A stretch of DNA of 64,000 bases from Pukyongia salina (GCF_002966125.1 NZ_CP027062.1:1984001-2048000); one strand, 5' to 3'; positions 8,433 through 18,079 are shown, numbered from the stretch's first letter. A program made the numbers and translations. Notes: generated by a model not told the origin, from the letters alone.

Positions 8433-9548
8433 CTATAAATAGGTAATAGGATTGGTGTTTATTTGTGATAAAACTAGCCTGCTTGCCGGCAAGGCAGGTG
8501 CAAAATTAGTGATTTTTTTTGAGAGCGCATTAATAATCAGCTCTTTTGTGAATTGCTCGCTTTCGTAGTGTCCCACGTCGGTCAGGAGTAAACTTCCTTC
8601 CGCTTTGAAAAAATCGTGGTATTTCAGGTCGGATGTCACATAAGCATCGGCTCCGGCCGCCCTGGCTGCCTCTATGGCAAAACTACCACTACCTCCCAAA
8701 ACTGCTACTTTTTCAATGGTTTTACCCGTTAATGCCGAATGCCTGATACACTCACACTGCATTACTTTTTTTAGATGCTTCAGGAATTCTTTCTCAGGCA
8801 TGGGGTTTTTCAACGTACCAACCATACCCATCCCTATATGCTGATTCGTATTGTTAAGGGTTGTGATCTCGTAGGCAACTTCTTCGTAAGAATGTGCTGT
8901 GAACAGCGCTTTCAGTACTTTATTTTTTAAGTGTTTCTGAAATGTAACTTCTATTTTAGTCTCATCTTCAAAATGGGTCACCCCTTTTTTACCTTTGGTG
9001 GGGTTGGCTTCATCATTAGGATTGAAACTACCTTTTCCGTCCGAATTAAAACTACAGTTGCTATAATTACCAATATTTCCCGCACCGGCTGCAAATAGAG
9101 CTTCTCTTAGCGATTCGGCCTCTTGTTTAGGGACATAAGTAACAAGTTTCTGAATAGTACCTTGCTGCGGTATAAGAATGGCGCGTTTTTCGATCCCTAT
9201 CTTTTCACAGATCATGGCATTAACACCATTCCATGCATTATCGAGCGCGGTGTGTATGGCAAAAATGGCAATGTCGTTCTTAATGGCCTTCTGTACCACA
9301 CGTTCGACATAGGATCGACCGGTTATCTTTTTTAAACCGCTAAAAACGATAGGATGAAAACTAACGATAAGGTTACAATTAGCGTCTATGGCCTCCTGCA
9401 CTACAGATTCCAGCGTGTCCAGAGTAACCAGGATCCCGCTTACCTCGGCATCGGCATCGCCCACAAGCAAACCGGTATTATCGAAATCTTCCGAATAAGA
9501 TAGCGGGGCAATCTCCTCGAGGATGCCAATAACCTCATTAACCTTCAT
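8433..9548 (-). CDS. Nif3-like dinuclear metal centre protein
   Basis: A 371-residue member of the Nif3/YbgI/YqfO family, long form with an inserted PII-like middle domain (about residues 125-235). Metal ligands are visible: FHPIVFSGLKK and AIHTALDNAWNGVN in the N-terminal half, and TDVGHYESEQF near the C-terminus. The family forms hexameric rings with a two-metal site and is often annotated as GTP cyclohydrolase I type 2 homolog; its true reaction is uncertain. Near the C-terminus the seven residues PALPASR are encoded by a 21-nt palindrome (8478-8498) that looks like an in-frame insertion. The gene is first of a two-gene operon with the coiled-coil gene. Confidence 0.9.
   Translation of the reverse strand: MKVNEVIGILEEIAPLSYSEDFDNTGLLVGDADAEVSGILVTLDTLESVVQEAIDANCNLIVSFHPIVFSGLKKITGRSYVERVVQKAIKNDIAIFAIHTALDNAWNGVNAMICEKIGIEKRAILIPQQGTIQKLVTYVPKQEAESLREALFAAGAGNIGNYSNCSFNSDGKGSFNPNDEANPTKGKKGVTHFEDETKIEVTFQKHLKNKVLKALFTAHSYEEVAYEITTLNNTNQHIGMGMVGTLKNPMPEKEFLKHLKKVMQCECIRHSALTGKTIEKVAVLGGSGSFAIEAARAAGADAYVTSDLKYHDFFKAEGSLLLTDVGHYESEQFTKELIINALSKKITNFAPALPASRLVLSQINTNPITYL
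8478..8498. repeat. 21-nt palindromic element inserted in the Nif3-like gene
   Basis: The sequence is an imperfect palindrome centred on TTGCCGGCAA, with outer arms CCTGC and GGCAGG. It encodes exactly seven codons (PALPASR) between TNFA and LVLSQINTNPITYL, a C-terminus that is normally continuous in this family. It is therefore probably a small palindromic element that entered in frame. Confidence 0.6.
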
Positions 9549-9691
9549 ACGTTCTATTTTATGGTAAAGATAAAAAAGTATACTTTCGTTTTATGAATTG
9601 CCAGGGCTAACTTCATTTATGAAACCTAAAGTACTATAAAGAACTAGAATGTAATTCTGCCTGACCCCTTATATTAACTGATTTTGTACAG

Positions 9692-10702
9692 ATGAAATTT
9701 CTTCGCTTTCTCGCATTTCCTTTCGCCATCCTGTATGGCCTCGTTACGGCAGTGCGTAATTATAGGTACGACAAAGGCTGGCTAAAAAGTAAAACCTATG
9801 ACGTACCGGTGATTTGTGTGGGAAATCTTTCTGTAGGAGGAACTGGTAAATCCCCTATGATAACATTCCTGGTGCGAATGCTCAAAGACGATTACAAAGT
9901 GGCTGTGCTAAGTAGGGGTTATAAAAGAAAGACCAGTGGCTATTTGGAAGTAAAAATAGATCATACAGCACAGGAAGTAGGGGATGAACCTCTTCAGTTT
10001 AAGCAGAACTTTCCCGATGTACTTATCGCTGTTTGTGCAGACAGGCGTAAGGGGATAGAAAGATTAAAGAACAGGGCGGATGTGATCTTGCTGGACGATG
10101 CCTTTCAGCATAGAAAAGTGAACGCAGATTTAAATATTCTGCTCACCCCTTGTGACGACCTGTATATAGACGATTATCTTTTGCCCATGGGGATGTTAAG
10201 AGAGCCTGTAAGCGGGGCAGAGCGGGCAGATATCATAGTGGTGACCAAATGTCCTAATCATATTCCCTACGCCAGGCAGCAGGAGATCCAGTTCCGCCTG
10301 AAACTGAAACCGCATCAGAAACTTTATTTCTCAAAAGTAGGATACGACAAACAGATCTATGGCAAGACAGAGATACAGCCGCTTCGGTATTTGCTGGACA
10401 AACCCTTTACACTGGTTACAGGAATCGCTAATCCTTTACCATTAGTGGATTACCTTAAATCCAACGGGTATAATTTTACGCACGATAAGTTTGGGGATCA
10501 TCATAATTTTACGGCTTCAGAAATAAAGAAACTGGCGAAAAAGGAAATATTACTTACCACAGAAAAAGACTATATGCGCCTTCAACCGCATATCGATAAA
10601 TTTGCTCTCTATTACTTACCTATTAAAACTATTTTACTTAATGAACAGCAGCCTTTTTTCAGGGAGCGTGTAGTGGAGGCTATCGAAGGAAGCAGGGTTT
10701 AA
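9692..10702 (+). CDS. lpxK: tetraacyldisaccharide 4'-kinase
   Basis: LpxK phosphorylates the lipid A precursor DS-1-P at the 4' position, at the inner membrane. The 336-residue protein starts with a membrane-associated helix (FLRFLAFPFAILYGLVTAVRN), followed by the P-loop VGNLSVGGTGKSPMITFLV near residue 45, VLSRGYKRKTSG, and DVILLDDAFQHRKV (the DDxxQHR motif with catalytic Asp and His). The end overlaps the convergent sensor kinase gene by 4 bp. Upstream, 9549-9691 holds no gene. Confidence 0.95.
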   Translation: MKFLRFLAFPFAILYGLVTAVRNYRYDKGWLKSKTYDVPVICVGNLSVGGTGKSPMITFLVRMLKDDYKVAVLSRGYKRKTSGYLEVKIDHTAQEVGDEPLQFKQNFPDVLIAVCADRRKGIERLKNRADVILLDDAFQHRKVNADLNILLTPCDDLYIDDYLLPMGMLREPVSGAERADIIVVTKCPNHIPYARQQEIQFRLKLKPHQKLYFSKVGYDKQIYGKTEIQPLRYLLDKPFTLVTGIANPLPLVDYLKSNGYNFTHDKFGDHHNFTASEIKKLAKKEILLTTEKDYMRLQPHIDKFALYYLPIKTILLNEQQPFFRERVVEAIEGSRV

Positions 10703-12957
10703 CTGTTTACCGGAAAGGTTTTATTGGCGATGGTGCGATAGATCTTTTCAAAGAATTCTTCCGTTTTAAACGGCTTCGGAATAATTTCATTAAATCCGGC
10801 TCTGTAGAAATCATCTAAATTCTCATCTATGGTTACCGCTGTAAGTGCTATGATGGGGAGGTCCTTGTTGAATGCACGGATCTTTTGTGTGGCTTCAATA
10901 CCACTAATTCCCGGCATGTGGATGTCCATTAAAATGACATCGAACTCGTTTTCCTTGACCAGTTTAATAGCATCCATACCGTTATCGGCTACCATGCATA
11001 CCATTTTATTCTTTTCAAGTATCTTTCGGGTGATCATTTGGTTGATCTTATTATCTTCAACTACCAGGATCTTTCTGTTTTCGAGGGCTACATAATCCAC
11101 GTCGTATATGATATTTTTGGGGTTAATATCTTCTTTTACTTCTTCTGAAACATCAAAATTGATATTAAACCAGAACTTGGATCCTTTGCCCAACTGACTT
11201 TCAAGATTGATCTTACTACCCATTAATTCGAGCAGGTTCTTTACGATGGACAGACCCAGGCCTGTACCACCAAATTTTCTATTGATCTGCAGGGAGGCCT
11301 GTGAGAATGTCTCGAAGATGCTTTTTTGTTTCTTCTTCGATATTCCAACACCGTTATCTTCAATTTCAAAGTGCAATGCAACTTTCGAATTATTTTCCTC
11401 CAGTTTTTTCACACGAACCACAACATCACCGTTCTGAGTAAATTTCACCGAGTTACCAATAAGGTTGATAAGGATTTGAGATAACTTAAGCGGATCGCCA
11501 ACCAATCTGTCCGGAATAGTTTCATCGAATTCCAGATGCAGGTTGTTCTTACGGTCGTCTGCAGATTTCTTCAGTGCTATGAGTACATCATTTATGCGTT
11601 TCTTGAGTGAGAAAGTAGTTTTCTCGATCTCTACCTTATTGGCCTCAAGTTTATTGAGATCGAGGATATTGTTTATGAGGGATAACAGGTATTCTCCCGA
11701 AAATTTCAGGGAGTTCAAATGTTCTTTCTGATGCGGTTTCGGGTCTTCTTCAAGCAAAAGGTGAGTTAATCCCGTTACGGCGTAGAGAGGCGTACGTAGC
11801 TCATGTGTAATGGTTGAAAGGAATTGTGCCTTGGCCAGAGATGCTTTTTCGGCCTTTTCCTTCGCTAATTGCAGCTCGATGTTCTTATCCTGTAGCAATT
11901 CATTGGCCTTGGCTCTCAGGTTGTTATTTTTATAAAGCGAAAGCGTAAGTAACGAAAGGATGATGATAAGTGCAATACTCAATCCCGTGGTCATCCTACC
12001 AAAATTGATCGATTTCTGCTGCTTATCGATATCCATACGCTGCTCCTCAATGATCTCGGTAAGGTTATTCACGCTCGCGTCTATCTCGATCCCTTTGGTG
12101 ATCGCCTGCAGATATACCTGTTGTAAGGAGTCGTTCTTAGCTTCATAAAGTTTCATATTACGCTCAACAGCCGCAAGATCGCCATTTCGCAGGGCTATCA
12201 AGCTACCAATGCGGTAACTTCGTACTTTTAGTTTGGTAAAGGAATGCTGGTCTATGATAGCAGTTGCTTTTTCCAGCGTAGCAGTAGCTTCTGTGATATT
12301 AGTTAACAGAGGTTGTTCCTCATTTAGATCTACCAGGGCCTCGGCCTTATTCAAATAGGACAAAGCGAGCTGGTACCAATTATTATTCTCTTCAAATACC
12401 GGGATCGCGGCGTTATAGTAATTTATAGCATCGGTGATCTTACCATTTTTATGTTGTAACATCCCAATCCCTAAAAGTACATCGGCTCGTTGGGCCTCGG
12501 TTCCCTGGTTAGTATAAATAACTTCTGCTTTTTTGAAGTAGTTCTCAGCTTCTACAAGCTGGCCCAGTTGTGTTAAGATCAATCCTTTTAGATTAAAGGC
12601 GTGCGCTTTTAAAATATCGTTCTTTCCTTTATCGATATAGTCTAATGCTATATCTGCTTCCGAATTAGCCTTGTGATAATTATGAAGGAAATAGTGTAAT
12701 TCTGCAATTTCAAGCTGCAAGGACTCCTTAAAAGAATGATCTGAATTTACTACGGCAAGTTTGTTAGCATGATTTAGTTGTACGATCGCCTCATCAAAAT
12801 CTTGCTGCGCTATCGCATTTCTGGCCTCTGCCTGATAGTTCTGAATTAGTTGTACAGAGTCCTGTTCGATTTGTTGCGAATAACAATCGAATGCAGTTAA
12901 AAACAGGGCGAAAACCCAGATTTTCAAGCAAGTAAATTTTACAACTCTGGCCGTCAA
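10699..12957 (-). CDS. hybrid sensor histidine kinase with TPR sensor region and receiver domain
   Basis: A 752-residue protein: signal sequence (residues 8-27), periplasmic tetratricopeptide repeats (about 40-280), one membrane helix (about 322-345, GLSIALIIILSLLTLSLYK), a dimerisation domain with phospho-acceptor His385 in FLSTITHELRTPLYA, an ATPase domain with the N-box (LINLIGNSVKFT) and G-boxes (DNGVGIS, FGGTGLGLSI), and a C-terminal receiver with Asp678 in ILMDIHMPG. It likely phosphorelays to an unseen response regulator, since there is no output domain. The only start in reach of the signal peptide is TTG at 12957. Stimulus unknown. Confidence 0.9.
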   Translation of the reverse strand: MTARVVKFTCLKIWVFALFLTAFDCYSQQIEQDSVQLIQNYQAEARNAIAQQDFDEAIVQLNHANKLAVVNSDHSFKESLQLEIAELHYFLHNYHKANSEADIALDYIDKGKNDILKAHAFNLKGLILTQLGQLVEAENYFKKAEVIYTNQGTEAQRADVLLGIGMLQHKNGKITDAINYYNAAIPVFEENNNWYQLALSYLNKAEALVDLNEEQPLLTNITEATATLEKATAIIDQHSFTKLKVRSYRIGSLIALRNGDLAAVERNMKLYEAKNDSLQQVYLQAITKGIEIDASVNNLTEIIEEQRMDIDKQQKSINFGRMTTGLSIALIIILSLLTLSLYKNNNLRAKANELLQDKNIELQLAKEKAEKASLAKAQFLSTITHELRTPLYAVTGLTHLLLEEDPKPHQKEHLNSLKFSGEYLLSLINNILDLNKLEANKVEIEKTTFSLKKRINDVLIALKKSADDRKNNLHLEFDETIPDRLVGDPLKLSQILINLIGNSVKFTQNGDVVVRVKKLEENNSKVALHFEIEDNGVGISKKKQKSIFETFSQASLQINRKFGGTGLGLSIVKNLLELMGSKINLESQLGKGSKFWFNINFDVSEEVKEDINPKNIIYDVDYVALENRKILVVEDNKINQMITRKILEKNKMVCMVADNGMDAIKLVKENEFDVILMDIHMPGISGIEATQKIRAFNKDLPIIALTAVTIDENLDDFYRAGFNEIIPKPFKTEEFFEKIYRTIANKTFPVNS

Positions 12958-12984
12958 AACTATGTACTTGGGCGATAAATATAG

Positions 12985-13983
12985 TTATTTCCTCGAAATT
13001 TGTAGGATTAAATCTACAATTCTCGACGAATACCCTACTTCGTTGTCGTACCAACCTATGATTTTTACCATTTTTCCTATTACGGAGGTCATCCCCGCAT
13101 CGAATACACAGGAATGGCTATTTCCCAGTATATCTACCGATACGATAGGATCTTCGGTATACTGGAGAATTCCTTTTAGAGTGCCTTCTGAAGCATTTTT
13201 AAAGGCCAAATTAACCTGTTCTATTGATACTTTTTCCTTCACATTAAAGGTAATGTCTGTTAAAGAGCCGTTCGCAACCGGAACTCGTATGCCGCAACCT
13301 CCAATAACAGTGGATAAATCGGGAAATATTGTAGTTAACGCTTTGGCAGCCCCCGTGGTGGTTGGTACTATGGATTGTCCAGCAGCACGGGCGCGTCTAA
13401 GATCACGATGCGGTTGGTCGTGCAAGCTCTGATCTGTGGTATACGAGTGTACGGTCGTGATATAAGCTTGTTCTATACCACACAAGGATTCGATCACTGC
13501 CAACATGGGTGCGGCATTATTTGTGGTACAGGACGCATTGGAGATAATTGTGTCTTCTGGGACTAAAATACCGTCATTTACTCCTAGAACCACCATTTTT
13601 ATAGAGGTATCGTCCGTGGGTACTGATAAAATTACCCTAGAAGCACCGTTATCGATATGAGCCTGCAATTCATTTCTATTTTTGAATTTTCCTGTGCAGT
13701 CCACTACAAAATCGACCTTACCCCAGGGTATTTCAGCAATATTAGCCTTTGAAGAATACCGAATTTCCTCTTCGTCTACGACGATAGAGCTACCAGTATG
13801 ATCTACATTGTAAGGCAAAACCCCCTGAATGCTGTCGTATTTTAACAAATGCGCCATGGTCCTTGAGTCGGCAATATCGTTGATTGCTACCACCCGTATG
13901 TCGGGATGGTCCAGCAGCATCCTGAACAGTGTACGACCAATCCGACCAAAACCGTTGATGCCGATATTGATTGCTTTGCTCAT
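12985..13983 (-). CDS. gap: glyceraldehyde-3-phosphate dehydrogenase, type I
   Basis: GAPDH converts glyceraldehyde 3-phosphate, NAD+ and phosphate to 1,3-bisphosphoglycerate. The 332-residue protein shows NGFGRIGRTLFR for cofactor binding, an acidic residue after AIND consistent with NAD preference, the catalytic Cys152 in SNASCTTNNAAP, the partner histidine in TTVHSYTTDQ, and the C-terminal WYDNEVGYSSR. It lies 6 bp after lipA on the same strand, so the two are probably co-transcribed; lipA-gap is an unusual pairing. A second GAPDH elsewhere in the genome would be common in this group. Confidence 0.95.
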   Translation of the reverse strand: MSKAINIGINGFGRIGRTLFRMLLDHPDIRVVAINDIADSRTMAHLLKYDSIQGVLPYNVDHTGSSIVVDEEEIRYSSKANIAEIPWGKVDFVVDCTGKFKNRNELQAHIDNGASRVILSVPTDDTSIKMVVLGVNDGILVPEDTIISNASCTTNNAAPMLAVIESLCGIEQAYITTVHSYTTDQSLHDQPHRDLRRARAAGQSIVPTTTGAAKALTTIFPDLSTVIGGCGIRVPVANGSLTDITFNVKEKVSIEQVNLAFKNASEGTLKGILQYTEDPIVSVDILGNSHSCVFDAGMTSVIGKMVKIIGWYDNEVGYSSRIVDLILQISRK

Positions 13984-13989
13984 AAGAGA

Positions 13990-14862
13990 CTATGTAAGGT
14001 GTTTTTGTGCTTTATAGGAGGATCTTACCAGGGCACCGCTTTCAACGTGCCTGAAGCCCATTTCCAGTCCGATTTCCTCGTATTTCCTGAATTGCTCCGG
14101 TGGAATGAATTCTTTTACTGGGAGATGCTTTTTAGAAGGTTGAAGATATTGCCCAAGCGTTACGATGTCCAGTCCAACACTACGCAAGTCTTCCAAAGTG
14201 CGTATCACTTCTTCTTCGGTTTCACCCAATCCCAGCATGATCCCGCTTTTTGTACGTTCTATACCCTGTTCTTTCAGATATCGCAGTACTTCCAGACTTC
14301 TTTCGTATTTCGCCTGGATTCTCACTTCTCTTGTAAGTCGTTTTACTGTTTCCATGTTGTGGGATACAACTTCGGGTTTTACAGCAATGATACGGTCTAT
14401 ATTTCGGGTAACTCCTTGAAAATCCGGAATTAAGGTCTCCAGAGTGGTTTCCGGGTTCATACGGCGTATCGCCTTTACTGTTTCGGCCCAAATGATAGAT
14501 CCCATATCTTTCAGGTCGTCACGGTCCACCGAAGTGACCACAGCATGCTTAATATTCATGATCTTGATAGAACGAGCCACCTTTTCCGGTTCATCCCAGT
14601 CTACCATTTGTGGTCTCCCTGTTTTTACACCACAGAAACCACAGGAGCGGGTGCACATATTTCCAAGGATCATAAAAGTGGCAGTACCTTCCGTCCAGCA
14701 TTCACCCATATTCGGGCAACTACCGCTTGTACAGATGGTATGAAGATTATATTTATCTACTAACCCACGCAGTTCGGTATATTTCTTACCAGTGGGGAGT
14801 TTTACACGAAGCCATTTTGGCTTCGGTTGTGGTTTTTGGGTATCTACAGTTTTCACTTCCAT
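13990..14862 (-). CDS. lipA: lipoyl synthase (radical SAM)
   Basis: LipA inserts two sulfur atoms into octanoyl chains on lipoyl-dependent proteins. Both iron-sulfur motifs are complete: auxiliary cluster cysteines at residues 44, 49 and 55 ([12 protein letters not shown]) and the radical-SAM CxxxCxxC at 70, 74 and 77 (CTRSCGFC). The C-terminal RSSYKAQ supplies the conserved serine that ligates the auxiliary cluster. The 290-residue length is normal. It begins 36 bp after the end of the Nramp-like gene. Confidence 0.96.
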   Translation of the reverse strand: MEVKTVDTQKPQPKPKWLRVKLPTGKKYTELRGLVDKYNLHTICTSGSCPNMGECWTEGTATFMILGNMCTRSCGFCGVKTGRPQMVDWDEPEKVARSIKIMNIKHAVVTSVDRDDLKDMGSIIWAETVKAIRRMNPETTLETLIPDFQGVTRNIDRIIAVKPEVVSHNMETVKRLTREVRIQAKYERSLEVLRYLKEQGIERTKSGIMLGLGETEEEVIRTLEDLRSVGLDIVTLGQYLQPSKKHLPVKEFIPPEQFRKYEEIGLEMGFRHVESGALVRSSYKAQKHLT

Positions 14863-14898
14863 AGCGGAAACAAATGTACGAAGATTAGCTTAAAATAA

Positions 14899-16110
14899 TC
14901 ACAACAGAGTGCTAAGATACCAACCGCTAAATCCTAGCAGGATCAAGATGCTAGTAACGCTGTATACTTTCAGTAAAGTCCCAGGTCTTGCAGTTGCAGG
15001 GGTATGCCTTCCGGACAATAACCTATAATTAAAAAATGCATAGAATGGGGCCGTAAGAAACGACAGGATCGTCGCTATTTCCACCAATAATTTCATTTCA
15101 GAAAGAAGAAAGAAGAAAATAACCATAGTTCCGGAGGCCAGAATAACAAGCCAGTATAAATAGCCGCTTTTAATTGATCTTCCGGTAATAAGCTCTGTGG
15201 CACGGTGCATAGCCCTGGGCGATCCGTCCAGCGTAGTTAGACTTGTACTGAACATAGTAGTGAAGGCAGCTATTCCTATGATTATTTTTGCCCATTCCCC
15301 AAGACTTTGTGTATACATCGCTATTAACTGGTTTGCAAATTCTCCGGCACCGTCCGAAAACATCTGCTCACTGCCAAACATCACCACAGCGCCAAGGGCG
15401 AGGAAACCAACGGCAAGGACAGTAGTTGTTATATAACCAACGTTAAAATCGAAACGGGATTGACCTGGATCGATGGATGGGTCCAGTTTCTTCTTTTCGG
15501 TGGTCCACATCGAATGCCATATGGAAATATCCAGGGGAGCAGGCATCCAACCCATAAAGGCGATCAGGAAGGCGACGCCGGCTACCTCGGTTGGTAGAAT
15601 TTGTTTAAAGGTGACGCCTTCCGAAGGATCTATGGCGAGCGTTACCGCTACTATGGTGCTTATGGTAAGCCCTATCACTATAAATTTCATAAGCGAATCC
15701 AGCATCTTGTAACGACCCAACACTAGTATAGTGAAACAGGCCAGGGTGATGAGCGCTGTCCATACTACCGGTGATCCCACGCCAAAAAGAGAGGAGGCAA
15801 TACCCGCAGTTACAATGGTTACTGCAGTTTGAATGGTGAACATGGTAGCGAAGGTTAAAACCAGGTACACGTAGACAACCCCTTTGCCCATTTTCAGGTA
15901 CCCTTCAAGTAATGATTCCCCCGTTGCCGAAGCATAGCGTGGACCATACTCGAAGAAGGGGTATTTTACCGCGTTTATAAGTAATAACGCCCATAGGAGT
16001 CCGAAGCCAAAATCGGCACCTGCTCTCGTAGACTGTACCAGATGAGATACACCTATCGCAGCCCCGGCGAAGATGAATCCCGGCCCTAGTTTTCGAAGGG
16101 TAAGTTTCAA
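14899..16110 (-). CDS. Nramp-family-related transporter lacking the canonical metal-site motifs
   Basis: A 403-residue protein with about 11 membrane helices and the Nramp layout. In helix 1 the usual DPGN metal motif is replaced: the segment reads GPGFIFAGAAIGVSHLVQST, with GVSH where DPGN is expected. In helix 6 the usual MPH/Met motif appears as FMGWMPAPLDISIW, without the usual histidine. This subgroup is widespread in Bacteroidota and is annotated only as Nramp-like; its substrate may not be Mn or Fe. The start is TTG at 16110, which overlaps the sigma factor stop as TTGA, so translation is probably coupled. Confidence 0.8.
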   Translation of the reverse strand: MKLTLRKLGPGFIFAGAAIGVSHLVQSTRAGADFGFGLLWALLLINAVKYPFFEYGPRYASATGESLLEGYLKMGKGVVYVYLVLTFATMFTIQTAVTIVTAGIASSLFGVGSPVVWTALITLACFTILVLGRYKMLDSLMKFIVIGLTISTIVAVTLAIDPSEGVTFKQILPTEVAGVAFLIAFMGWMPAPLDISIWHSMWTTEKKKLDPSIDPGQSRFDFNVGYITTTVLAVGFLALGAVVMFGSEQMFSDGAGEFANQLIAMYTQSLGEWAKIIIGIAAFTTMFSTSLTTLDGSPRAMHRATELITGRSIKSGYLYWLVILASGTMVIFFFLLSEMKLLVEIATILSFLTAPFYAFFNYRLLSGRHTPATARPGTLLKVYSVTSILILLGFSGWYLSTLL

Positions 16111-16679
16111 TGCTGATGATTTTGTGTAATGATCTCGGAAAGTAATTTCTTGGCCCGTAACAAACGTACTTTTACATTGTTTAGGGGTTCCTTTAACTGT
16201 TCGGAGATCTCATTATAACTCATTTCATGAAAATACCGTAGGTTAATCACATCCTGGTAATGGGGTTTTAATTGCTTTATAAAACGGAGGAGTTCTGCCA
16301 GGTTCTGTTCGGTGATGAGCTTATCCTCCGGGGAAGGGGAAAGATCGGCGATCTTATGTACATGTTCTTCACTGGTGTCCGTAGTTTGTGATTGAATAGA
16401 GGCTTTTTTCTTACGGCTTTTATCTATTTGAATATTCTTGGAAATGGCGATGAGCCATGTTCCGAAAGCGTAGGACTCATCGAAGGTTTCGATCTTATCG
16501 AAGGCTTTTGCAAAGGACTCTATCGCGATGTCTTCGGCTTCGTATTCGTCGTTAACTCGTTTTAACTGAAATCCGTAGACCTCATTCCAAAAATGATCCA
16601 ATAAAAAACTAAAGGCACTTTGCCTCCCGGCTTTCGCCAGCTTCACCTGTTTTAAAATTTCCGCTTTGATCAATTCCAA
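16107..16679 (-). CDS. ECF-type RNA polymerase sigma factor
   Basis: A 190-residue sigma-70 family protein. Region 2 spans about residues 20-90 (DEYEAEDIAIESFAKAFDKI ... FGTWLIAISKNIQIDKSRKK), and region 4 spans 125-180 (LKPHYQDVINLRYFHEMSYN, then VKVRLLRAKKLL as the recognition helix). A charged linker separates them. The start is TTG at 16679, within the end of the glycosyltransferase gene (10-bp overlap), and its stop overlaps the Nramp-like start. No anti-sigma gene is adjacent, so regulation may depend on expression or an unlinked partner. Confidence 0.88.
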   Translation of the reverse strand: MELIKAEILKQVKLAKAGRQSAFSFLLDHFWNEVYGFQLKRVNDEYEAEDIAIESFAKAFDKIETFDESYAFGTWLIAISKNIQIDKSRKKKASIQSQTTDTSEEHVHKIADLSPSPEDKLITEQNLAELLRFIKQLKPHYQDVINLRYFHEMSYNEISEQLKEPLNNVKVRLLRAKKLLSEIITQNHQH

Positions 16680-17764
16680 GTGGATCGTTTTGAAGTCTTA
16701 CTGCTAATAAAGATACTCAATTGCAGGCATACTAAAAACAATTCGAGGAAAGGGATAAAGGGGATAAGAGAAGATTCTTTTAGCAACAATGCTCCTTTGC
16801 CCACAATGATATATTGAACCAGTATCCTGAAAATAATAAGGAGGATCGCGATCTTCCAACTACTATAAAGGCACGCAAGAATGGCCAGGATCCAGAACGA
16901 TACATTAAATATGTAATAGGCTCCCAACAATACCTTGTGTTTGGGTTTATACCTGGATGCCGTACTACTATGTCTCTTTTTTTGTTGGAACCAATGTTTC
17001 CATTTTTTCTTCGGAATTGAATAAGTGAAAGAATCCTGGTGGTATTGAAGCGCTGTATTAGTAGCAGTGGCCGCCTTGTTTACGAAAAGATCATCGTCAC
17101 CCGAAAGCACATTCATATGCGAAGTAAACCCGCCGTGGGCGTAAAACACATTGCTGGTATAGGCGAGGTTCCTCCCAACTCCCATATACGGATTACCACG
17201 TAAAGCATAAGAAAAATATTGAATGGCAGTGATTATGGTTTCAAATCTAATTAGAGCATTTAACATGCCGGGTCTCCTTAGATAACCACCGTATCCCAGT
17301 ATAATTTGTTTTTCTTCAGAAAACTGGGACACCATATGGCGAATCCATGACGAACTGGCCGGCCGGCAATCGGCATCGGTAAATACCATTCTCTTATTTG
17401 CAGCTTTCTTTATACCTAGTGTAAGTGCATATTTCTTACTTCCCCAAAAAGCTTCATTACTTTTTACATCCACGACTCGTATTCGGGAATCCTGTTCAGC
17501 AAAATGTTCCATGATCTCCAACGTTTTGTCGCTGGAGGCATCATTAATAAGGATAAGTTCGAACTCCGGATAATCCTGTGCCAGCCATAAGGGAATATGA
17601 TCCTTCAGGTTTTTGGCTTCATTCTTAGCGCAAATAAGTACAGATACCGGGTATGCGGCAGTAGAGATTTTAGTTCCTGTCCTGGAAAAAGTAAAAGGAA
17701 CAAAGTATAAGTAATAAAGACAATTGACGATAACAACAAATGCGAGCAGAAGAATTAGCAGCAT
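16670..17764 (-). CDS. membrane-bound family 2 glycosyltransferase
   Basis: A 364-residue processive-type glycosyltransferase. An N-terminal membrane helix (MLLILLLAFVVIVNCLYYLY) is followed by the GT-A core: VSVLICAKNEAKNL, ILINDASSDKT, and the DAD metal motif in VFTDADCRPASS. HWFQQKKRHSS resembles the QxxRW-type acceptor motif, and hydrophobic helices close the protein. It probably transfers sugars to a lipid or polysaccharide acceptor at the inner membrane. It is first in a tightly overlapping cluster with the sigma factor and the Nramp-like gene. Confidence 0.88.
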   Translation of the reverse strand: MLLILLLAFVVIVNCLYYLYFVPFTFSRTGTKISTAAYPVSVLICAKNEAKNLKDHIPLWLAQDYPEFELILINDASSDKTLEIMEHFAEQDSRIRVVDVKSNEAFWGSKKYALTLGIKKAANKRMVFTDADCRPASSSWIRHMVSQFSEEKQIILGYGGYLRRPGMLNALIRFETIITAIQYFSYALRGNPYMGVGRNLAYTSNVFYAHGGFTSHMNVLSGDDDLFVNKAATATNTALQYHQDSFTYSIPKKKWKHWFQQKKRHSSTASRYKPKHKVLLGAYYIFNVSFWILAILACLYSSWKIAILLIIFRILVQYIIVGKGALLLKESSLIPFIPFLELFLVCLQLSIFISSKTSKRSTWN

Positions 17765-17779
17765 AGTTGTTTAAACTTG

Positions 17780-17989
17780 TTAGGATGATTGATGTGGCTC
17801 CTGGGTACAGGAATCGAATTGATCCGGGGTTTTACCGCAAAATCCGCAGGCTTCTCCTTCTTTGTTTAAAAAAGGGCTCTGACTAGCGCAGGTACCGGCG
17901 AATTTCCCATCCTTCTTACCCCATATTTTTATAGCTATACCGGCAACGGCAAATAACAGTAATAGTAGTGTGATTATAAAAAGGCCCAT
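17780..17989 (-). CDS. small single-pass membrane protein
   Basis: A 69-residue protein with one N-terminal membrane helix (MGLFIITLLLLLFAVAGIAI) and a short tail with five cysteines, including GEACGFCGKTP. Proteins of this form are commonly found in Flavobacteriaceae as a conserved small membrane protein; a CxxC pair suggests redox chemistry or metal binding, but nothing is established. It ends 15 bp upstream of the glycosyltransferase start and could be co-transcribed. Confidence 0.7.
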   Translation of the reverse strand: MGLFIITLLLLLFAVAGIAIKIWGKKDGKFAGTCASQSPFLNKEGEACGFCGKTPDQFDSCTQEPHQSS

Positions 17990-18079
17990 AACATTGAAAT
18001 ATGATGCAAAAATACAACCTTTCTTGTTGAAATGCGCCTAATTTGGTTATTTTTAGCCTCTGTAAAAATCAATCTAATT

